64,000 bases of DNA, from the NCBI GenBank assembly GCA_003225295.1, contig QHYZ01000046.1:124001-188000 (forward strand), read 5' to 3'. Positions 54,202 through 62,030 of the stretch are shown in pieces. The number at the start of each line of letters is the position of its first letter. The first letter of the stretch is position 1. This stretch comes from Acidobacteriota bacterium (GTDB lineage: Bacteria; Acidobacteriota; Terriglobia; Acidiferrales; UBA7541). Both the position numbers and the translations under genes were made by a program. The notes under the pieces were generated by a model. It was given only the letters and a program-made list of their open reading frames with translations. It ran no database searches and was not told the DNA's origin.

Positions 54202-56085
54202 ATGTGGACACTGAGCCCAACTGCTGTAAGCCGGATTCTCTTTATACTGGCGCTCTCCCCCGCGGTCTCCGCGCAAGAGTGGCAATCCTACGGTGGTGAC
54301 GCTGGCGGAACGCGATCATCACCGCTCAAACAAATCAATCGCCAGAACGTTGGAAGGCTGCGAAGGGCGTGGACGTATCACATGGGAGAGCTGGACCGCG
54401 AAAACAATGAAACGGGCCGGCATCACGTTGTGCCATTCGAATCCACGCCAATCGTGATTGATGGAGCGCTTTACTTCTCCACTCCTTCCAACCGCGTGAT
54501 TGCCCTCGATGCGGAAACGGGAAAGGAAATTTGGCGGTTTGATCCGCAAGCTGGGCGTGCCGGACCTCGCCACTTCTTCCAGCACCGCGGCGTAGCCTAT
54601 TGGCATGGTAAGACCGGAGACGACGGTCGAATTTTGTACGGCACTTTCGACGGGCGCTTGATCGCCCTGGATGCGAAAACCGGAAAACCTTGCCGCGAAT
54701 TTGGAAAAGACGGCACGGTCGATCTACGTGCAGGAATCGCCGACGCTTATCCTGGTGCGGAGTATGCGGTGACCTCGCCGCCGGCCATCTATCAAGACCT
54801 GGTCATTACCGGAGCGGCGGTCCCTGAATATCCGTCCAAAGGCCCCAGTGGCCAGGTGCGCGCTTTTGACGTTCGCTCGGGAAAACTCGCGTGGACCTTT
54901 CACACCATTCCCCGACCGGGAGAAGTGGGGCACGAGACTTGGGAGGGAGATGCTTGGAAGGAGCGCACGGGCGCGAACGTTTGGTCGATCATGAGTGTGG
55001 ACTTAGAACGCGGTTTGGTTTTTCTCCCCATTGGCTCGGCCTCCTATGATTTCTACGGCGCAGACCGAAAGGGTCTGGACCTGTTCAGCAACTCTTTGGT
55101 GGCGCTTGACGCCGCGAGCGGCCAACTGGTGTGGTACTACCAGATGGTGCATCACGATATTTGGGATTACGATATGCCCGCGCAGCCCGTGCTGATAACC
55201 GTGCGGCGCGATACCCGGGATATTTCTGCGATTGCGCAGCTGACTAAGATGGGATTTGTGTTTATCCTCGACCGACTTACAGGAAAACCGCTATTCCCGG
55301 TGGAGGAGCGCCTGGTTCCCAGCAGCGACGTGCCCAGCGAAGCCGCCTGGCCGACGCAGCCATCTCCGGTGAAGCCTCCGCCTCTTGTTCGACAGTCATT
55401 CAGCGAAGGCGACCTCAGCACAGTTACACCGGAATCCCACCGTTATTGCGCTCAACTATTTCATTCGCTCGAGAGCCACGGGATGTACACACCCTATGGT
55501 CGCAAGTTGACATTAGTGGTACCCGGCACATTGGGCGGAGCGAACTGGTCGGGCGCTTCCTTTGACCGTGCTTCCGGCTACCTGTTTGTTAACGCGAATG
55601 AGGTGGGCGCCGTTGGAGCAATGGAACCGCAGGCCGCTGACGCACCAGTGCGATACCGGCGAGCTTCGAAAGACGGGGAGTATGCCCGCTTCTGGGACCA
55701 GCACCAATGGCCATGCCAAAAGCCCCCTTGGGGAACCCTCAACGCCGTGGACGTGAACAAGGGAGAGATCGTCTGGAAGGTGCCCATTGGAGTTGTAGAC
55801 GGGCTGAAGACGACAACGGGCACGCCCAACCTTGGCGGCTCGATTGTGACCGACGGTGGAGTGGTGTTTATCGGGGCGACGACAGATAGCCGTTTTCGCG
55901 CATTCGATGCGCGGACCGGGGAGCAATTATGGGTCGGCGACCTGGAGGCCAGCGCGTACGCCACTCCAATGACTTACATGGGCAAGAAGACCGGCAAGCA
56001 GTTCGTTGTGATTGCCGCTGGGGGAGGCGGTTATTTCATCGGGAAGGTATCCGATGTGCTGGTGGCATTTGCGCTACCGGATTAG
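54202..56085 (+). CDS. PQQ-dependent quinoprotein dehydrogenase, exported
   Basis: A 627-residue protein from ATG 54202, with a signal peptide ending at AVSAQ. Eight-blade propeller features include WQSYGGDAGGTRSSPLKQINRQNVGRLRRAW, repeated ALDAETGKEIWRF- and ALDAKTGKP-type blade motifs, VWYYQMVHHDIWDYDMPAQP and TTTGTPNLGGSIVTDGGVVFIGAT near the C-terminus. This layout is the soluble or anchored glucose/alcohol dehydrogenase type. No CxxCH haem motif is present, so electrons must go to a separate acceptor. It follows the GMC gene by 48 bases. Confidence 0.92.
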   Translation: MWTLSPTAVSRILFILALSPAVSAQEWQSYGGDAGGTRSSPLKQINRQNVGRLRRAWTYHMGELDRENNETGRHHVVPFESTPIVIDGALYFSTPSNRVIALDAETGKEIWRFDPQAGRAGPRHFFQHRGVAYWHGKTGDDGRILYGTFDGRLIALDAKTGKPCREFGKDGTVDLRAGIADAYPGAEYAVTSPPAIYQDLVITGAAVPEYPSKGPSGQVRAFDVRSGKLAWTFHTIPRPGEVGHETWEGDAWKERTGANVWSIMSVDLERGLVFLPIGSASYDFYGADRKGLDLFSNSLVALDAASGQLVWYYQMVHHDIWDYDMPAQPVLITVRRDTRDISAIAQLTKMGFVFILDRLTGKPLFPVEERLVPSSDVPSEAAWPTQPSPVKPPPLVRQSFSEGDLSTVTPESHRYCAQLFHSLESHGMYTPYGRKLTLVVPGTLGGANWSGASFDRASGYLFVNANEVGAVGAMEPQAADAPVRYRRASKDGEYARFWDQHQWPCQKPPWGTLNAVDVNKGEIVWKVPIGVVDGLKTTTGTPNLGGSIVTDGGVVFIGATTDSRFRAFDARTGEQLWVGDLEASAYATPMTYMGKKTGKQFVVIAAGGGGYFIGKVSDVLVAFALPD

Positions 56086-56170
56086 TCGAACCCGGCAAGC
56101 GTAATTTGAAGTACGTTTTTCGCGCCAGGCAGCATTGCCGAACGGCTAGCTGGGAACGGAGAACTCCAAG

Positions 56171-57622
56171 ATGTTGCGGTCACCAAAATTATCCAGCAGG
56201 TGCGCTCGATTGATGATGGGGAATTGTTGCTTTGCAACGCTTGTGCTACTGGCGAGCCTGTACCAAGGTTTTGCGCAGTCAAATGTGGTTGTGATTCGCC
56301 CGAGAGAAATCCACGACGTATTGGTAAATCCAGGAATGGGCATTACCACGTTTCAAAGATTCAACGGGCAAGAGCCAAATGCTCCTTTGAAGTGGTCCGA
56401 AGTCGGGCCAGTTACGAAGCTGGGGCAAGCGCCCACGAAGCCGGATTTTCCGGAGGCCTCTATCTCGTATTGCCGCTGGTACTGGAACGTCCTTGAGACG
56501 GAGCCTGGAAAGTTTCATTGGGAAATTGTGGATCTCGCATTGGAGGAGGCCAGAACGCATGGACAAAGTCTTGCTATTCGCCTGATGCCATATTCCAACC
56601 AGGATCCGCTCCCGGGTTGGTATCGGAACTCGGGCGCGCGGCGTGCCAACAAACCGACAGACAAGGACGGAGAGATCTGGCAGCCGGATTTTAGCGATCC
56701 GCTATTTCTCAAGCACTGGGGTGAACTCGTTCTAGAGGCTGGAAAACGATACGACGGGAATCCGTATTTGGAGAGCGTAGATATCTCGTCGGTGGGGTAT
56801 TGGGGAGAGGGTTGGAGCCCCTATATGCCCCCATTCCCCTATCAAAAGGAGCTAATCGATATATGGCTGAATGCTTTTCAGCGCACGCCGTTGCTGATGA
56901 ATTTTGACGAGCAACAGGCGCTCACCTATGGCACGGAACATGGCGCGGGATGGAGGCTGGATTGTCTGGGGGACATGCGGACCAGTTCCACTAGTCCCTA
57001 CTTTCCTGCAGAGATGCTGGAGATCTACCCACAGCAAGTGGTGCGCGCGGGAATTCAGGACGTTTGGCAACACAAACCAGTCTCACTGGAAGTTTGTTTC
57101 ACGGTTGCCGGCTGGAAGGAGAGGGGCTACGACGTTGACTACATTCTCGATCAAGCGCTGCGCTGGCATGTGAGCTCGGTGAACATAAAATCCGCACCGA
57201 TTCCGTCTGACTGGAAGAGTCAATTCGAGAGCTTTCAGAAGAAGATGGGCTACCGTTTTATTTTGCGGCGCCTGGAATATCCGAAGACGGTTGGCGCCGG
57301 CTCGATGATGCCGATTCATATGTGGTGGCTGAACGCGGGAGTCGCTCCCATTTACAGAGAGTTTTCGCTGGCCGTTGAACTAAGATCTTCCAAGACCACG
57401 ACCGTCATTCCCATACCAGTGGACATTCGAAAATGGCTTCCCGGAGACGCGGTATTCGACGGCACGTTGTATGTTCCGGAAAATTTGGCAGCAGGCAGTT
57501 ACGATTTCCGCGTTGCGATGCTGGATCGAAGAACCGAGCAACCGGCCATTCGCCTCGCCATTGAGGGCCGTCAAGACGACGGCTGGTATAACATGGGTTC
57601 AGTCACGGTAAAAACACAGTGA
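56171..57622 (+). CDS. Exported DUF4832-type glycosidase-like protein
   Basis: A 483-residue protein from ATG 56171; a start at 56213 (the second methionine pair) would put the signal peptide first (CCFATLVLLASLYQGFAQ). The N-terminal TIM-barrel-like part has the opening LVNPGMGITTFQRFNG and a WYWNVLETEPGKFHWEIVD strand-helix pair, as in clan-A glycosidases. The C-terminal beta domain (MWWLNAGVAPIYREFSLAVELR) matches DUF4832. No enzyme of this group is assigned by me to a reaction. It sits in the secreted sugar-processing operon. Confidence 0.78.
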   Translation: MLRSPKLSSRCARLMMGNCCFATLVLLASLYQGFAQSNVVVIRPREIHDVLVNPGMGITTFQRFNGQEPNAPLKWSEVGPVTKLGQAPTKPDFPEASISYCRWYWNVLETEPGKFHWEIVDLALEEARTHGQSLAIRLMPYSNQDPLPGWYRNSGARRANKPTDKDGEIWQPDFSDPLFLKHWGELVLEAGKRYDGNPYLESVDISSVGYWGEGWSPYMPPFPYQKELIDIWLNAFQRTPLLMNFDEQQALTYGTEHGAGWRLDCLGDMRTSSTSPYFPAEMLEIYPQQVVRAGIQDVWQHKPVSLEVCFTVAGWKERGYDVDYILDQALRWHVSSVNIKSAPIPSDWKSQFESFQKKMGYRFILRRLEYPKTVGAGSMMPIHMWWLNAGVAPIYREFSLAVELRSSKTTTVIPIPVDIRKWLPGDAVFDGTLYVPENLAAGSYDFRVAMLDRRTEQPAIRLAIEGRQDDGWYNMGSVTVKTQ

Positions 57623-57696
57623 GTCATTTTACGGTGCGGTGCGGATGCGAAACAGGGCGGCCGGTTGGGGGCCCCAGACAGCTGCAAAGAGGCAGG

Positions 57697-59730
57697 ATGA
57701 TCCGGCCATGCGTCATGGCGGTGCTGGCTGGAGCGATTGCTGTGTGCGCGCTAGCCGCGGACGATGCACCCCCACCCGAAGCTTTCCGTGTCCGCGAACA
57801 GCCTTTGTCGCCGGGGCCACGAATAACACCTTTCTTGCAATATCAGGCGGAGCAAGCGTGGCGCGAGGACAACGATCGCCAAAGAGCCTGGGACGGCATC
57901 CATAACGAGAGAGAATTGCTTAGGACGCAAGACCAAGCGCGAAGAAAGCTTCTGCAAATGATCGGCGGCTTGCCGGCGGCAAAAACGGATCTGCAGGCGC
58001 GCGTCACCGGCAGGATTGAGATGGATGGGTTCTCTGTTGAAAAACTGATCTTCCAGAGTTTGCCAGGTGTCTATGTCACCGCGCTCCTATACGTGCCGGC
58101 TGATCACTCCAAGAAACATCCCGCTGTGCTGGTGCCTGCGGGTCATGCAGCCGATGGAAAATTCCACTATCAGTCGTTGAGTCAAAGGCTAGTGGGGCGG
58201 GGGTATGTCGTCATTTCCTGGGATCCCGTGGGGCAGGGGGAACGCAGCCAGTTCTGGGATTTGGCGGCAGGTAAGAGTCGCTATAACTTGGTTTGCGGCG
58301 AACACGCGGCAATGGGGAACCTGGCCTATCTGGCCGGGGCGAATCTTGCCAGATGGGAGATATGGGATGGTATCCGCGCGGTGGATTATCTGCTCACACG
58401 CCCTGAAGTTGACAGCCAGCGAATCAGCATTACCGGCACAAGCGGCGGCGGGTTTCAGGCTACTTTGATTGCCGCTCTCGATGAGCGCATCAAGGTGGCC
58501 GTGCCTTCGTGCTATATCAGCGCGTTGCCCATGAGGATGTATAACCGCATTTTTGCCGACCCCGACAGCGATCCCGAGCAAGATTTGTCTGGCATGATTT
58601 CCAATGGGGTGGACCATCCCGGACTGCTGCTGATGATCTATCCGCGGCCGGTGATGGTGGCCGCGGCAGTACTCGATTTTTTCCCCATTGAAGGCACGCG
58701 CAAGACTGTCCGCGAAGTGCGCAGCCTGTACGAGCGTTTCGACCGCGGAGAGCGGATTGCGCTGGTTGAAGGCTATCACGGGCATCAATTTTCATCGGAG
58801 AATCAGGAAGCCGCGCTCGACTTTCTCGACCGCTTCAATCAAATGCCAGTTCGACATGGACTTCCTGCGGTTAAGGAACTCGCTGATAAAGCTTTGCTGT
58901 GCACTCGAACAGGCCAGGTTGCGCTCGACTACCGCGATGCAAAATCTCTGATGGAGGTAATCCGAGAGTTTTACGAGGAACACAGAACCGCACCGGGGCA
59001 CCACCTTCTGAAGGAGTATTACGGTGACAAATACGGCGGAGTGAAACAGTGGCAGGTAAGCGAATATTCCGGCGCCACGGCCGTGCCGGGGCAGATTACC
59101 TGGGAAGACGTGGGGAGCTCAGAAGCAGCCGGCGTGTCGATTGACCGGTATCTACTGCGTCACAGCAAACTGCTCGAAATGCCTTTGCTGCACATTCATA
59201 AGTCCGCCGCCGGTAAACGAACAGTTCTCTTGTGGTTCCGCGAAGGCGGCAAAGCGACGGCGGCAGACTGGCCTGACATCAAGAAATATGTGGAGCAGGG
59301 CTACGATGTTGTCTCGTTTGATTTCCGCGGCCTCGGCGAGACGCGCATGCCATACACAGCGGTCTCTCCGGATGATCCGACCTTGGGTGCCTTGGATTTT
59401 GATCATGCTTATGTCAATTCCATTTCAGGCGTGTTGGCCAATCATGTATACAACTCTCTGTTGACCGGCAGGCCGTATTTTCTGCAAATGATCGAGGACG
59501 CAGAAATCGCCGGTCGATTCGCCCGTGAGAAGCTGGGCGCCAAAGGAGTAGCTGTAACCGCCCCAGATGGTGGGTACACGCTCGCGAGCGCCATTGCCGA
59601 GACGCTGCCCCGCATTGAGCTCTTGCCCCAGCCAGACGCGAAAGTCTTGAAATGGTCTGAAATCGTGGAGCAGAAACAGGAGATTTGGCCAATACAGTAT
59701 CTACTGCCATCGGGAGCCTATATTCATTAG
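57697..59730 (+). CDS. Large exported alpha/beta hydrolase, acetylxylan-esterase-like
   Basis: A 677-residue protein. ATG 57697 is chosen because a signal peptide (MAVLAGAIAVCALAAD) follows at once; an in-frame GTG at 57619 overlaps the previous stop. The N-terminal alpha/beta hydrolase has VLVPAGHAADGK, WDPVGQGERS, the nucleophile in ITGTSGGGFQ and a histidine in EGYHGHQFS. The second half (about residue 450 on) repeats hydrolase-like strands (RTVLLWFREGG, VVSFDFRGLGETR) but no nucleophile elbow is visible. It may deacetylate or de-esterify plant or microbial glycans. Confidence 0.82.
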   Translation: MIRPCVMAVLAGAIAVCALAADDAPPPEAFRVREQPLSPGPRITPFLQYQAEQAWREDNDRQRAWDGIHNERELLRTQDQARRKLLQMIGGLPAAKTDLQARVTGRIEMDGFSVEKLIFQSLPGVYVTALLYVPADHSKKHPAVLVPAGHAADGKFHYQSLSQRLVGRGYVVISWDPVGQGERSQFWDLAAGKSRYNLVCGEHAAMGNLAYLAGANLARWEIWDGIRAVDYLLTRPEVDSQRISITGTSGGGFQATLIAALDERIKVAVPSCYISALPMRMYNRIFADPDSDPEQDLSGMISNGVDHPGLLLMIYPRPVMVAAAVLDFFPIEGTRKTVREVRSLYERFDRGERIALVEGYHGHQFSSENQEAALDFLDRFNQMPVRHGLPAVKELADKALLCTRTGQVALDYRDAKSLMEVIREFYEEHRTAPGHHLLKEYYGDKYGGVKQWQVSEYSGATAVPGQITWEDVGSSEAAGVSIDRYLLRHSKLLEMPLLHIHKSAAGKRTVLLWFREGGKATAADWPDIKKYVEQGYDVVSFDFRGLGETRMPYTAVSPDDPTLGALDFDHAYVNSISGVLANHVYNSLLTGRPYFLQMIEDAEIAGRFAREKLGAKGVAVTAPDGGYTLASAIAETLPRIELLPQPDAKVLKWSEIVEQKQEIWPIQYLLPSGAYIH

Positions 59731-59794
59731 GCTTACTGCTTTGTCCGGCGTCCTTGGTACCACTTACGGCCAGTCGATTGTCGGAAGGTCAGAA

Positions 59795-60556
59795 CTAATT
59801 CACCAGCCGTAAGATTCCAAACCGAGTTGGCACGTGAAATGTTTTCCCTTCAGGAATGATGCTCCAGGCCAGAAACTTACGGTGATCATCACCGCCCTTT
59901 CCTGCTGCCCGAAAGAAATTCGCTCGCCATTGAGCACCCGGATGAATCGCGCTGATATTCATCGACGAGATCGGTATGCGCATTTCCGCGGTCCAAATGT
60001 GATTCTGGGCGTCGATGCGGGTGGCGTGCTCAAAGCCTGAATTCCAAGACGCATCATTAAAAGGCTCTTTGGTCTTATCGATTTCAAGGTCTATCCACTG
60101 GTTATTGGGGGCTATCTCAAACTCGTAGTAGTGATTCACTCGCTCTGGCTGAGGGTTCAGGAAAACTTCGGCCACGTCGCGATCCCAAAGCTGCCATCGT
60201 TCAACGGCCGCGTCTTCTCCTTGATACACATTCAGCGAGTCGTAGCGGCACCAGAAGAAAAAGTAAACATGAGTTTCGGTCCAAACGGATGCAACCTGAG
60301 TGGGAATGTCCGGGTAGTGGGGCTTGCCCGAAGCGTCGTTGTCAAATTCCACCGATTTGGCCTGCCGCCAGGAAGGCTTAGTAGCATCGCCATCCGCCAC
60401 GAAATCCACAGGCGATCGTTTGGCCTGGAGTTCTGCGTCACTGGTATAGGCTTGCTGCCCTATCGTAGCGATCTGGCCGGTACTCGAAAAGGGAAGCAAA
60501 GTGAACGCTGCCCCGGCAAGAGCACCAATCAAAACCGCCATTTTCCAATTAACCAT
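59795..60556 (-). CDS. Exported CBM9-like carbohydrate-binding protein
   Basis: A 253-residue protein from ATG 60556, with a signal peptide (WKMAVLIGALAGAAFTLLPF). The rest is one family-9-like beta sandwich: VYFFFWCRYDSLNV, WDRDVAEVFLNPQ, YYEFEIAPNNQWIDLEID and TFHVPTRFGILRL. The same landmarks occur in the protein encoded at 35463-36173, although the two differ elsewhere. It has no catalytic domain. It is the only minus-strand gene in the last 14 kb and is divergent from the amidohydrolase gene. Confidence 0.82.
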   Translation of the reverse strand: MVNWKMAVLIGALAGAAFTLLPFSSTGQIATIGQQAYTSDAELQAKRSPVDFVADGDATKPSWRQAKSVEFDNDASGKPHYPDIPTQVASVWTETHVYFFFWCRYDSLNVYQGEDAAVERWQLWDRDVAEVFLNPQPERVNHYYEFEIAPNNQWIDLEIDKTKEPFNDASWNSGFEHATRIDAQNHIWTAEMRIPISSMNISAIHPGAQWRANFFRAAGKGGDDHRKFLAWSIIPEGKTFHVPTRFGILRLVN

Positions 60557-60664
60557 CAGCGCGTCCCTGGGTTCTCGGCCGGCTCGCTCTGTTCAAGGTC
60601 GAGGTGCATCGTGGACGTTGGCATTCACCTTTAGGGAAGCCGAACCCCCGAGAGTTATCCCACT

Positions 60665-60691
60665 TTGACAAGGGAAAGTAAACGATATAGA
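60665..60691 (+). promoter_or_regulatory. Possible sigma70-type promoter
   Basis: TTGACA at 60665-60670 and TATAGA at 60686-60691 are separated by 15 bases, shorter than the ideal 17. It lies 50 bases before the amidohydrolase start in the divergent gap. Confidence 0.3.
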
Positions 60692-60740
60692 AGAAGTCGC
60701 ATGAAAACGGGAATCCCTAGATTTGAAGACGGGAGGATTC

Positions 60741-61943
60741 ATGAGTGGAATGGGCCGGAGACGCTGGTTGGAAAGCATGGGGATGTCTTTCTTTGCAGGC
60801 AGATTACCGATAAGGTCGTCGCCAGTCGCTCCGGAGGGAGCGGGAAAACCACTGCAGCTCGCGGACTTCCAACCGCGCAGCATGCTACACGTCCCGGAGA
60901 CAAAGGTGCTTCGCTCACGACATCCAGTCATAGATATTCATACGCATCTGTCGTTCACCGCGAAGTCAGCCAACGGAGTAGGCCTAGGAGAGGCGATGGA
61001 ATATCCCGCCCCTGTCGAGGAGCTGCTGCCGCTGATGGATCGAAAGAACATCCGTGTGATGGTCAACCTGACCGGCGGAGTTGGCAAAGGACTAGAGCAG
61101 ACCATTCGAAAGTTTCAGCAGCCATATCCGGAACGCTTCGTAACCTTCACGGAACCGTGGTGGGAACGCAGCAATCAACTCGGATATAGCAAATTTCAAG
61201 CCGATGAGATTGTTCGGGCGCAACAGGCAGGCGCGCGCGGACTCAAGATTCTGAAGACGCTGGGTCTTTATTTGCGGGAGGAGATCTCGAAAGGCCCATT
61301 GGTAAGAATTGACGATCCACGCTTCGACGCCATGTGGGAAACATGCGGATCACTGGGGATGCCGGTAGCGATTCACGTTTCGGATCCGGAGGCGTTCTTC
61401 CTTCCCATCGATCGTTTCAATGAGCGCTTCGAGGAATTGAATAAGCATCCTGATTGGTCCTTTCACGGCGGCGATTTTCCCAGCAACGCGGAATTGCTGG
61501 AGGCACGTAACCGCGTTTTGGCTCGCCACCCCAAGACCCAATTCATTGTGCTTCATGTGGGCAATGACGCTGAGAATCTTCCCTACGTCGGCGAATGTCT
61601 GGACCGCTTCCCCAATATGCATGTGGAACTTGGTGCGCGGATTGGGGAGTTAGGACGCCAGCCACGGATGGCCAAAAAGCTCTTCGAGAAATATCAGGAT
61701 CGAATTCTCTTTGGAACGGATGCCGTTCCCCATGGTAGCGACACGCCTCAGCAAATCTGCAACGACGAGCTGTACGAGATTTACTACCGCTTTCTGGAAA
61801 CCGAAGACGAATACTTCGATTATGCGCCCGCACCGGTCCCCCCGCAGGGGCGCTGGCGGATCTACGGCCTCGGTTTACCCGACGGCATACTCAAGAAAGT
61901 TTATTTCGAAAATGCTGCCCGACTTTTGCGATTCAAGACCTAG
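60741..61943 (+). CDS. Tat-exported amidohydrolase-2 family metal hydrolase
   Basis: A 400-residue protein from ATG 60741, with GGGAGG five bases upstream. The leader GRRRWLESMGMSFFAG is Tat-like. The TIM-barrel metal site is complete: DIHTHL (HxH), VAIHVSD, FIVLHVGND and the aspartate in FGTDAVPHG. This family contains decarboxylases, lactonases and hydratases as well as amidases, so the reaction is open. It probably shares a transcript with the BNR-repeat gene 87 bases downstream. Confidence 0.88.
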   Translation: MSGMGRRRWLESMGMSFFAGRLPIRSSPVAPEGAGKPLQLADFQPRSMLHVPETKVLRSRHPVIDIHTHLSFTAKSANGVGLGEAMEYPAPVEELLPLMDRKNIRVMVNLTGGVGKGLEQTIRKFQQPYPERFVTFTEPWWERSNQLGYSKFQADEIVRAQQAGARGLKILKTLGLYLREEISKGPLVRIDDPRFDAMWETCGSLGMPVAIHVSDPEAFFLPIDRFNERFEELNKHPDWSFHGGDFPSNAELLEARNRVLARHPKTQFIVLHVGNDAENLPYVGECLDRFPNMHVELGARIGELGRQPRMAKKLFEKYQDRILFGTDAVPHGSDTPQQICNDELYEIYYRFLETEDEYFDYAPAPVPPQGRWRIYGLGLPDGILKKVYFENAARLLRFKT

Positions 61944-62030
61944 CGGTTCTTCAAGGGGATTGACAAAGCAAGTAGTTTCTGCCAAAAAAGAAACCGAAAC
62001 AATGATAACGAAAGTAAAGGAAAGAAATAG

